The translations under genes and the position numbers were made by a program. A model generated the notes under the pieces. That model ran no database searches. It was not told the origin of the DNA and was given only the letters and a program-made list of their open reading frames with translations. From DATEMK01 sp035275625 (GTDB lineage Bacteria; Bacteroidota; Bacteroidia; AKYH767-A; OLB10), in contig DATEMK010000313.1 in assembly GCA_035275625.1 (NCBI GenBank), forward strand, positions 1 to 12,075: a stretch of DNA of 12,075 bases. The letters run 5' to 3'. Of this stretch, positions 1 to 6,126 are shown in pieces. Position 1 is the first letter of the stretch. Each line of letters opens with the position of its first letter.

Positions 1-2
1 GA

Positions 3-125
3 CAAAATAAAATCGGGCATAATCTTGAGCAATTGGAAAAATTAGGCAAACTCAGGAATGCCGGAATATTATCAGAAGAAGAATTCATTTTTCAAAAACA
101 GTTGATTTTGGGAAATTCAAGCTAA
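3..125 (+). CDS. C-terminal fragment of a SHOCT-domain protein
   Basis: This is the 3' end of a gene that begins left of the window. Forty codons are open from position 3 to the TAA at 123-125. The visible residues include LEQLEKLGKLRNAGILSEEE followed by FIFQKQLI, which fits the SHOCT (short C-terminal) domain: a leucine-rich helix, a K/R-x-x-G-I-L/I turn, then an acidic EEF segment and a basic/hydrophobic end. SHOCT is a small, probably oligomerising or binding module found at the C-termini of many unrelated bacterial proteins, so it does not reveal what the rest of the protein does. The gene converges on the DUF2461 gene with only 14 bp between the stop codons. Confidence 0.6.
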   Translation, partial: QNKIGHNLEQLEKLGKLRNAGILSEEEFIFQKQLILGNSS

Positions 126-139
126 GATGTTGGTTTTTA

Positions 140-832
140 TCAACCAATAAGAGATACTCCATTTGCATCCGTAGTCAGCACTTCACTCATAAAATTAAAA
201 TACGGGCGCATTTTTTTAAATACATCATTTGCTTTACTTACAAAATCCGGGCTGCATACTTCTTTATCAGTAAACTCATGTTTCAAAATAAATTGTTTAT
301 ATCGCAACAAGTCAATAGCCGGATGGTCTTTAGCATAGCCGCGCGGTGCTGAACTTAACCGGTCACCGGTCAGCTTTCCAAATGTTTTTATCAGCGTTTT
401 GTTTGCAAGCATTTTTTTCCAGTCCTTGTAATTTGATTCAATATCCTGTCTTATTCTTTTTAAATCGCCCGGTTCAGGACCCCAAAAACCTCCTGCTAAA
501 AAAGAATTTCCGGGCTTGATATGGAAATAGTAACCTCCCCTCAGCTTTTTTGTCGCTCTTTTATAAGCGCCACTCCAATGTGAGTTATAGGGTGTTTTAT
601 CTTTTGAAAAGCGAACGTCCTTATAAATCCTGAACAAACTTTTTTTACCCGAAGGTGTTTCTATTTTATCATGCCTGTTCATTTCAAACAACAATGCATC
701 TGCAAAAGCAATCATATTTTCCTGCGCTTCCATGTACTTGTCTTTATGCCTGTTAAACCAGTCGCGGTTATTGTCTTTTGAAAGTGTTTTCAAAAAATCA
801 ACGGATTCCTTTTTTATAACAATCGTTGCCAT
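140..832 (-). CDS. DUF2461 family protein (function unknown)
   Basis: The product has 230 residues, the usual length for the DUF2461 (TIGR02453-type) family, whose biochemical role is not established. Family-typical segments, in order: an N-terminal FLKTLSKDNNRDWF (13-26) followed by a helix; RIYKDVRFSKDKTPYNSHW (68-86), the most conserved block; GGYYFHIKPGNSFLAGGFWG (99-118), a beta-rich stretch; and PRGYAKDHPAIDLLRYKQF (163-181). There is no signal peptide or membrane segment, so it should be cytoplasmic. The ATG at 832-830 is the natural start, and only a weak purine-rich sequence (GAAGAAA) precedes it. The gene stands alone on this strand, divergent from the cytochrome gene and convergent with the SHOCT gene. 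The family assignment is firm; the function is unknown. Confidence 0.88.
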   Translation of the reverse strand: MATIVIKKESVDFLKTLSKDNNRDWFNRHKDKYMEAQENMIAFADALLFEMNRHDKIETPSGKKSLFRIYKDVRFSKDKTPYNSHWSGAYKRATKKLRGGYYFHIKPGNSFLAGGFWGPEPGDLKRIRQDIESNYKDWKKMLANKTLIKTFGKLTGDRLSSAPRGYAKDHPAIDLLRYKQFILKHEFTDKEVCSPDFVSKANDVFKKMRPYFNFMSEVLTTDANGVSLIG

Positions 833-909
833 ATTTTCTTCAAATAATTTTATTTTCTTATTCCCGGCTGCTTTTTTATTTTTTTCTGAAAATTAAATCA
901 AAAAAGCTT

Positions 910-917
910 TATTTTTG
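910..917 (+). promoter_or_regulatory. Candidate -7 promoter element for the cytochrome lipoprotein gene
   Basis: TATTTTTG matches the Bacteroidota sigma-factor -7 consensus TAnnTTTG and lies 18 bp upstream of the ATG at 936. Transcription would start around 922-925, giving a leader of about a dozen bases. No clear TTG-type -33 element stands at the expected 17-23 bp spacing; only T-rich sequence is present near 880-886. The region is very A/T rich, so a chance match is possible. Confidence 0.4.
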
Positions 918-935
918 TTAAAACAAAAAACAAAA

Positions 936-1259
936 ATGAAAAAAATAATTATACTCGTTTGCGTAACATTCTTAATGGCATGCGCTGCTTACAAACCCCT
1001 TGCCCCTTCACAAACTGATGCCGAACGTGCTGCACAAAAATTCCCGGGAACTACGCTTGCAGAGCTCAACGAAGGGAAAGCAATTTTTGAAGGGAATTGC
1101 AACAAGTGTCACTCACTGAAAAGGCCTTTTACTAAATCCGAGGAGGAAGTAAGAAATGTGTTGCCTAAGATGGCGAAGAAAGCAAAAATTGACAGCAAGC
1201 AGGAGGAGTTAGTTTTAAAATATTTGCTGACGATGAATACAGTTCAACAACCAAAATAA
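936..1259 (+). CDS. Small mono-heme cytochrome c lipoprotein
   Basis: With the ATG at 936 the product has 107 residues. An in-frame TTG at 915 lies inside the putative promoter and would spoil the signal peptide, so I reject it. MKKIIILVCVTFLMAC is a lipoprotein signal peptide with the lipobox LMAC and lipidated Cys16. The mature part carries one heme c binding motif, CNKCH (55-59), preceded by the helix GKAIFEGN as in class I cytochromes c. Met79 (LPKM) and Met100 are possible distal ligands, and Met79 is about 20 residues after the motif. The protein is probably a membrane-anchored periplasmic electron carrier, although cytochrome modules this small can also be sensors or docking domains. 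No oxidase or reductase gene lies nearby to name its partner. Confidence 0.85.
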   Translation: MKKIIILVCVTFLMACAAYKPLAPSQTDAERAAQKFPGTTLAELNEGKAIFEGNCNKCHSLKRPFTKSEEEVRNVLPKMAKKAKIDSKQEELVLKYLLTMNTVQQPK

Positions 1260-1518
1260 GTCATTTCTGATTTTTTGCTCAGCGTTCTTTATTATTGTTT
1301 TGCAGGAAGACGGACTTCACTGCACGCTAAAAAATAATTAAGGAATTTTCTGAAATCATATTGCCATTATCAGTAAGTGTCATTTTTTATACGGGCGTTT
1401 TATGGTGTTAAATAGTTTCCTTTTGCAAATACTATTTTTAAACATTTTAAGTTCTTCAGGCATCCGTTTGTAATTAAATCCATTGCTTTCCGCCAATTCT
1501 TATTTTAATAACTTTGCC
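1260..1518. other. Intergenic region without a recognisable gene
   Basis: About 260 bp separate the cytochrome gene from the next signal peptide. I find no convincing coding frame, tRNA, or hairpin followed by a T-tract. The only signal I can support is the promoter-like pair at its right end (1483-1516), listed separately. Confidence 0.5.
1483..1516 (+). promoter_or_regulatory. Candidate promoter abutting the start codon (possible leaderless transcript)
   Basis: TAACTTTG at 1509-1516 is a full match to the Bacteroidota -7 consensus TAnnTTTG. ATTG ending at 1485 stands 23 bp upstream, the upper end of the accepted -33 spacing. The -7 element ends only 2 bp before the first ATG (1519), so transcription would begin at about the start codon and the mRNA would have almost no leader. 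Confidence 0.4.
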
Positions 1519-2181
1519 ATGATGAAAAAACAGCTATTTAAAAAATATTTTATTTGCCTGACCCTGCTTGCATCCTGCAACGCAGCGTTCTCACAAACAG
1601 ACGATAAAAACCTTATCCAGTTTTCAGGAGTGGTTGTAAACCGCGACAGCCTCCACCCCATTCCCTTTTCGAACGTAATGATAAAAGGAACCTACCGGGG
1701 AACTATCAGCGATTATTACGGATTCTTCTCCTTCGTTGCACGGCTGAACGACACCATCGAGTTTTCTTCCATCGGCTACAGGCGAAATTTTTATATTATT
1801 CCCGATTCGCTCAAAGAAAACCGTTATTCGCTCATCCAGGTTTTAATTCCTGATACTATTCAGTTAAAAGAAGCCGTTATCTTTCCATGGCCCTCAAAGG
1901 AACAATTCAAGCAGGCATTTCTCAATGCAAGTGTTCCGGATGATGACCTGGTTCGCGCAAGAAAAAACCTGAGCGACCGCAACATGAAAGAAATTGCTGA
2001 ATCACTTCCCGTGGATGGAAGCCTCACATTCAAATACCAGATGCAGCAGCAATACAGCCGCCTCTATTCGGCAGGGCAATTGCCGAAAAACAATTTGCTG
2101 AACCCGATTGCATGGGCGCAATTCATACAGTCATGGAAAAACGGAGATTTCAAAAGAAAGAAAGACAAGTATGATGAGTAA
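1519..2181 (+). CDS. Secreted CarboxypepD_reg-like domain protein
   Basis: I start the gene at the tandem ATG ATG (1519/1522), giving 220 residues; the in-frame TTG at 1483 only adds a tail before the signal peptide. MMKKQLFKKYFICLTLLASC has a basic n-region and hydrophobic core. LASC (Cys20) fits a lipobox, but AFS|Q at 25-26 is an equally good signal peptidase I site, so lipoprotein versus free periplasmic protein is open. Residues 35-118 resemble the CarboxypepD_reg-like (transthyretin-like) beta-sandwich of Bacteroidota surface proteins, with FSGVVVNRDS, PIPFSNVMIKG, GTISDYYGFFSF and IEFSSIGYR. The C-terminal 100 residues are helical and charged, ending in a lysine-rich tail, and match no domain I recognise. 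The gene lies 80 bp upstream of a TonB receptor that carries the same kind of N-terminal domain, but that receptor has its own promoter candidate, so joint function is inference. Confidence 0.8.
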   Translation: MMKKQLFKKYFICLTLLASCNAAFSQTDDKNLIQFSGVVVNRDSLHPIPFSNVMIKGTYRGTISDYYGFFSFVARLNDTIEFSSIGYRRNFYIIPDSLKENRYSLIQVLIPDTIQLKEAVIFPWPSKEQFKQAFLNASVPDDDLVRARKNLSDRNMKEIAESLPVDGSLTFKYQMQQQYSRLYSAGQLPKNNLLNPIAWAQFIQSWKNGDFKRKKDKYDE

Positions 2182-2187
2182 CATTAA

Positions 2188-2250
2188 CATCAACGAATCC
2201 GAATATGTACGAATTTACGAATAGTATATTTGCTGACTACTGACTCCTGA
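2188..2250 (+). repeat. Composite intergenic repeat: CGAAT module plus CTGACT heptads
   Basis: The left part (2194-2222) contains four CGAAT boxes, with starts spaced 6, 10 and 8 bp. The right part (2233-2250) reads CTGACTA CTGACTC CTGA, a seven-base tandem unit. The same two modules occur in the same order and orientation at 7897-7968, and both copies begin with CATCAACGAAT. The 18 bases at 2206-2223 recur as an exact inverted copy at 4870-4887. No coding sequence is involved here. A -7 promoter match lies between the two modules. Confidence 0.65.
2225..2232 (+). promoter_or_regulatory. Candidate -7 promoter element of the TonB receptor gene
   Basis: TATATTTG is a complete match to TAnnTTTG. 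It lies 29 bp before the GTG start at 2262, so the transcript would have a leader of about 20-25 bases. No TTG is found at the expected -33 distance; that space is filled by the CGAAT-rich repeat. The -7 element falls inside the composite repeat at 2188-2250. Confidence 0.45.
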
Positions 2251-2261
2251 TTATAAACCGC

Positions 2262-4805
2262 GTGCATTTCAAAAAAGCTTTTAATGTATTTTTAATTTTA
2301 TTTTTTTCATTCTCTGCATTTAATTCATTTGCTCAGAGAACTGCAACTATTTATGGCACGGTAAAGGGCAAAAACGACAAAGTACTTTCACAGGTTAACG
2401 TTTCGGTGTTTGGAGAACCAGGCGCTGCTGCTACGGATGATAATGGGAAATACACCCTGACCGTTCCGGCAGAAAAAGAAATCACAATTGTGTTTTCATA
2501 TATAGGATTTAAAACCGAACAAATAGCGGTCACCCTGTCGGCAAATGAAAAACGCGAGCTGAACAAATCAATGACCCTGACTCCTGCACTGCTCTCTCCC
2601 GTTTATATCATTGATGAAAAATCCAGGCAGGAAGGATTGACCCGGATTGATATAAAGTCTATCAGCCAGCTGCCAACTGTATCGGGAAATTTTGAAGATG
2701 TTTTGAAAACACTTCCCGGTGTTATTTCAAATAATGAATTAAGTTCGGCTTATTCTGTCCGCGGTGGAAACTATGATGAGAATCTTGTGTATGTAAACGA
2801 CATTGAAATTTACCGTCCGTTCCTGGTGCGCTCCGGCCAGCAGGAAGGGTTGAGCTTTATTAATTCCGACATGGTTTCAAATATTTTATTTTCCGCAGGC
2901 GGATTCGATGCTGTTTACGGTGATAAAATGTCATCCGTCCTTGATATTAAATACCGCAAACCGCGATCGTTCGGAGGATCCTTCAATGCCAGTCTTCTCG
3001 GTGGCGGATTGCACCTGGAAGGCGTTTCAAAAAATAAAAAGCTCACTTATCTTACCGGCATCCGGTATAAATCGAACCAGTACCTTCTGAAATCGCTTGA
3101 TACAAAAGGTGAATACAAGCCATCGTTTGCGGATGGACAAGCTTACCTCACTTACCAGCTTTCCAAAAAAACAGAGCTTGCATTTCTTGGCAATTATTCC
3201 AAAAATAAATACAATGTTGTACCCGTTAACCGGGAAACTGATTTTGGTAATATCAACCAGGCATTGCGCCTCACTGTTTATTTTGACGGCCAGGAAGTGG
3301 ATGAATATACAACAGAGATGGGAGCGCTTTCGCTTACGCATTATGTAAATGACCGTTTGAAATTAAAACTCATCACCTCTGTATTTCATACTGTAGAAAG
3401 TGAAAAATTTGATATTCTCGGGCAGTATTATCTTGATGAACTTGAACGCGATCTCGGATCTGACCAGTTTTCAGAAGTAGCATTTAACCGGGGCGTTGGC
3501 TCTTACCTCGATCATGCGCGAAACTCACTGGATGGAATTGTTTACAATGCCGAGCATAAAGGAAGTTATTCCTATCATACTTCTGAATTAAAATGGGGGA
3601 TCAAATTCCAGCATGAAGATATTGCTGATGAGCTGAGCGAATGGAAATATGTGGATTCAGCAGGTTATTCTCTTCCGCATCCCCGTGACAGTGTCGGGCT
3701 GCCCGGTCCGTATTTGCAAAATGTTACTTTGCAAAATGTTTTGAAAACAAGAATCGGGGTAGTCTCCAACCGTTACAGCGGATATCTTGAAGATAACTGG
3801 ACGCTTGGCGCTGAAAAAAAAGTAACACTATCTGCCGGCATACGTGCAACATATTGGGATTTGAATAAAGATATTGTCGGTGGCCCCCGCGTTTCGTTTT
3901 CTTATAAACCAAAATGGAAAAAGAAACACAACTTTGTTTTTCGTGCTGCCACCGGGTTTTATTACCAGCCTCCCTTCTATCGCGAACTTCGCGACCAGGA
4001 CGGAAAAATCAATGCTGATTTAAAAGCCCAGCGTTCCATTCATTTTGTTGCAGGAAGCGACTACCAGTTCCTTGCCTGGGGCCGTGAATTCAAATTTGTC
4101 TCTGAAATTTATTACAAGATACTGGACGATCTTGTTCCTTACAAAATAGAAAACCTGCGCATAAGGTATATGGCAAATAACAATTCAAAAGGATATGCAA
4201 CAGGAATTGATCTTCGTGTGAATGGTGAATTTATCGAAAACACTGAATCATGGATCAGCATGTCCATTCTTCAGACTAAGGAGGATATTACCGGTGATTT
4301 CTACTATGATAAATATAACAGCGATGGCGAAAAAATTATTCCGGGTTATACATTTGATCAGGTGGCGGCTGACAGTATCCGTCATGAACCCGGCTACATT
4401 GCGCGCCCCACTGACCAGCGCGTTACTTTCAGCATGTTTTTCCAGGATTATCTTCCTAAGTTTCCGTCCTACAAAATGCACCTGAGCTTAATATATGGAA
4501 CGGGATTACCTTTCGGCCCCCCTGGCCGGAACCGTTATAATGATATTTTGCGTTTTCCTGATTACAGGAGAGTGGATCTTGGTTTTTCAAAAACTTTTAT
4601 TGATGAAGACAGCCCTAAAAAACACCGGCTCAAATTTGCAAATCACATACAATCGCTTTGGCTGAGCCTTGAAGTTTTTAATCTTTTACAGGTTAGCAAT
4701 ACGGTTTCTTATTTATGGATTGCTGACGTTACAAACCGCTATTATGCCGTACCGGAATACCTTTCAGCCCGGACCATCAATTTTAGACTGAATGTAAAGT
4801 TTTGA
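2262..4805 (+). CDS. TonB-dependent outer-membrane receptor with CarboxypepD_reg-like N-terminus
   Basis: The product has 847 residues with a GTG start. Upstream in frame there is a stop at 2241-2243 and no ATG, and the next Met lies beyond the signal peptide. Residues 1-25 form a signal peptide cleaved after SFA. Residues 27-110 are a CarboxypepD_reg-like domain (ATIYGTVKGKN, TDDNGKYTLTVPA, IVFSYIGFKTEQI). Residues 130-232 are the plug, with YSVRGGNYDENLVYVNDIEI (164-183) and GGFDAVYGDKMSSVLDIKYR as landmarks. The remaining 600 or so residues are the 22-strand beta-barrel type, ending in the aromatic terminus RLNVKF. It imports an unknown substrate across the outer membrane with energy from TonB-ExbBD. 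There is no SusD-like partner or polysaccharide-degradation gene nearby, so a SusCD glycan system is unlikely. The substrate cannot be told from the sequence; siderophores, cobalamin, peptides and metals are all possible. Confidence 0.93.
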   Translation: MHFKKAFNVFLILFFSFSAFNSFAQRTATIYGTVKGKNDKVLSQVNVSVFGEPGAAATDDNGKYTLTVPAEKEITIVFSYIGFKTEQIAVTLSANEKRELNKSMTLTPALLSPVYIIDEKSRQEGLTRIDIKSISQLPTVSGNFEDVLKTLPGVISNNELSSAYSVRGGNYDENLVYVNDIEIYRPFLVRSGQQEGLSFINSDMVSNILFSAGGFDAVYGDKMSSVLDIKYRKPRSFGGSFNASLLGGGLHLEGVSKNKKLTYLTGIRYKSNQYLLKSLDTKGEYKPSFADGQAYLTYQLSKKTELAFLGNYSKNKYNVVPVNRETDFGNINQALRLTVYFDGQEVDEYTTEMGALSLTHYVNDRLKLKLITSVFHTVESEKFDILGQYYLDELERDLGSDQFSEVAFNRGVGSYLDHARNSLDGIVYNAEHKGSYSYHTSELKWGIKFQHEDIADELSEWKYVDSAGYSLPHPRDSVGLPGPYLQNVTLQNVLKTRIGVVSNRYSGYLEDNWTLGAEKKVTLSAGIRATYWDLNKDIVGGPRVSFSYKPKWKKKHNFVFRAATGFYYQPPFYRELRDQDGKINADLKAQRSIHFVAGSDYQFLAWGREFKFVSEIYYKILDDLVPYKIENLRIRYMANNNSKGYATGIDLRVNGEFIENTESWISMSILQTKEDITGDFYYDKYNSDGEKIIPGYTFDQVAADSIRHEPGYIARPTDQRVTFSMFFQDYLPKFPSYKMHLSLIYGTGLPFGPPGRNRYNDILRFPDYRRVDLGFSKTFIDEDSPKKHRLKFANHIQSLWLSLEVFNLLQVSNTVSYLWIADVTNRYYAVPEYLSARTINFRLNVKF

Positions 4806-4828
4806 ATAACTACCTCCGTTTAAAGTTG

Positions 4829-4859
4829 AAGGCTTTTAACATTTTAAAAATGCCTTTTT
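4829..4859 (+). terminator. Probable intrinsic terminator after the TonB receptor gene
   Basis: AAGGCTTTTAA (4829-4839) pairs with TTAAAAATGCCTT (4844-4856) with one bulged base, leaving a short AT-rich loop. The right arm runs into TTTTT (4855-4859). It begins 24 bp past the receptor stop codon. The stem is AT-rich apart from the AAGGC/GCCTT base, so its strength is uncertain. Confidence 0.5.
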
Positions 4860-4869
4860 AAAAATTGGT

Positions 4870-4900
4870 TATTCGTAAATTCGTACAAATTCGTTATTCG
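4870..4900 (-). repeat. Inverted copy of the CGAAT repeat module
   Basis: Read on the minus strand this stretch has four CGAAT boxes, as at 2194-2222. Eighteen consecutive bases (4870-4887) are the exact reverse complement of 2206-2223; the rest differs by one indel and two substitutions. The two copies point at each other and bracket the TonB receptor gene and its terminator. The heptad module present at 2233-2250 is absent here. The copy ends 5 bp before the ATG of the next gene, so it fills that gene's leader region. Confidence 0.6.
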
Positions 4901-4905
4901 AACCT

Positions 4906-6090
4906 ATGCGTTTCAGAAGAAGAAAAATTTCGTCAGCTTATAATCCCAATAACAAAGTTAAGTTAATACGCGGAGGAAAAGATTATTTTGATTTACTGGA
5001 ACAGCTAATTAATAATGCTGAAAAAAAAATTCATTTTCAAACCTACATTATTGATGATGATGACACGGGGAGGAGAATTTGCAATGCATTGCTCAAAGCT
5101 GTAAAACGAAATGTAAAAGTTTTTTTGTTATTAGACGGCTACGCTTCCAATTCTTTGCCGGAGGATTTTATTAAACGACTTACAGAAGGAGGTATTTCAT
5201 TCCGTTGGTTTGAACCTTTTTTCAGCAGTTCAAAATTTTATTTTGGAAGACGACTGCATCATAAAGTGGCCGTGGCAGATGAAAAGATCGGGCTTGTTGC
5301 AGGATTAAACATCGCAAACCGGTATAACGATATTAACAATACTCCCGCATGGCTTGATTTTGCAGTGCTTGTGGAAGGACAGGCTTGCATTACCCTGAAC
5401 GAAACCTGCGTTAAAGTTTGGGGCAGAAAATCACGCGATAAAAAATTAGTTAACGAAGAAAAAAAAATATTTTTTAAAAATTCAAAAAACAATGACCATA
5501 CATTAGTTCGTGTACGAAGAAATGACTGGGTGCGCGGTAAACATGACATTTCAAAAAGCTATATTGAAATGTTTAACAAAGCGAAAAAAAATATTACGAT
5601 CATGTCAAGCTATTTTTTACCCGGGAATATTTTCAGGATTCGCTTAAAAGCAGCTTTAAGGAGAGGTGTCAAAATAAGGGTGATTCTTGCCGGAGTTTCC
5701 GATATTGCCTTGTCTAAATATGCTGAGCGATATTGGTATGCGTGGATGCTCAGGAACAATATTGAAATATATGAATATAAGAAAACAGTGCTGCATGCAA
5801 AAGTTGCCGTTTGTGATGATGAATGGGCTTCCATCGGTTCTTATAATGTAAATAACCTGAGCGCTTACGCAAGCATTGAACTTAACCTGGATATAAAAAG
5901 TGATCACTTTATAAAAACTCTGACAAGTGAATTTGATACTATCCTTAAAAATGATTGTGAACAGGTAACCAATGAAAATTACGAAAAACAAAAAAATATT
6001 TTTTGGAAATTCACTGCCTGGGCTTCTTATATAATCACACGAATGTTATTATTTTTTTTCACTTATAGCCAGAACAGGAAAAAAAAGTAG
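4906..6090 (+). CDS. Cardiolipin synthase / phospholipase D superfamily protein
   Basis: The product has 394 residues and two complete HKD motifs. The first is HHKVAVAD (His118, Lys120, Asp125) followed by GLVAGLNIANRY; the second is HAKVAVCD (His297, Lys299, Asp304) followed by ASIGSYNVNN. This arrangement, with IHFQTYIIDDDDTG (42-55) before the first motif and IMSSYFLPG (232-240) before the second, is typical of bacterial cardiolipin synthases of the ClsB type. They join phosphatidyl groups into cardiolipin through a covalent phosphohistidine intermediate. It lacks the two N-terminal membrane helices of ClsA. A short hydrophobic segment near the C-terminus (366-387) with a KKK end may associate with the inner membrane. 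No Shine-Dalgarno precedes the ATG. Another PLD-family transphosphatidylase is the main alternative. Confidence 0.88.
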   Translation: MRFRRRKISSAYNPNNKVKLIRGGKDYFDLLEQLINNAEKKIHFQTYIIDDDDTGRRICNALLKAVKRNVKVFLLLDGYASNSLPEDFIKRLTEGGISFRWFEPFFSSSKFYFGRRLHHKVAVADEKIGLVAGLNIANRYNDINNTPAWLDFAVLVEGQACITLNETCVKVWGRKSRDKKLVNEEKKIFFKNSKNNDHTLVRVRRNDWVRGKHDISKSYIEMFNKAKKNITIMSSYFLPGNIFRIRLKAALRRGVKIRVILAGVSDIALSKYAERYWYAWMLRNNIEIYEYKKTVLHAKVAVCDDEWASIGSYNVNNLSAYASIELNLDIKSDHFIKTLTSEFDTILKNDCEQVTNENYEKQKNIFWKFTAWASYIITRMLLFFFTYSQNRKKK

Positions 6091-6126
6091 CAAAAATTAA
6101 AATCCGCTGCAGAACTCTTTAAAATA

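Noticed and set aside
128..149. Hairpin TTGGTT/AACCAA with a 6-base loop between the convergent SHOCT and DUF2461 genes
   Set aside because: The stem is only 6-8 bp and neither strand has a T-tract after it. It also overlaps the DUF2461 stop codon. I cannot support it as a terminator.
2351..2566. Minus-strand open frame of 71 codons inside the TonB receptor gene
   Set aside because: It lies wholly within a long, well-supported gene, has no recognisable domain or start signal, and is a shadow of the real coding frame. The same holds for the other antisense and out-of-frame stretches within 2908-4485, 5259-5991, 6482-7636 and 9016-11158.
2262..4805. SusC/SusD-type polysaccharide utilisation locus
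   Set aside because: No SusD-like lipoprotein, glycoside hydrolase or sensor gene is present on either side of the receptor, and the neighbouring genes are unrelated to glycans.
4871..4900. Reading the CGAAT repeat as a palindromic operator
   Set aside because: One half-site would make a perfect palindrome (ATTCGTAAATTCGTAC and its complement), but neither copy in the window has both halves intact. The better description is a series of CGAAT boxes.
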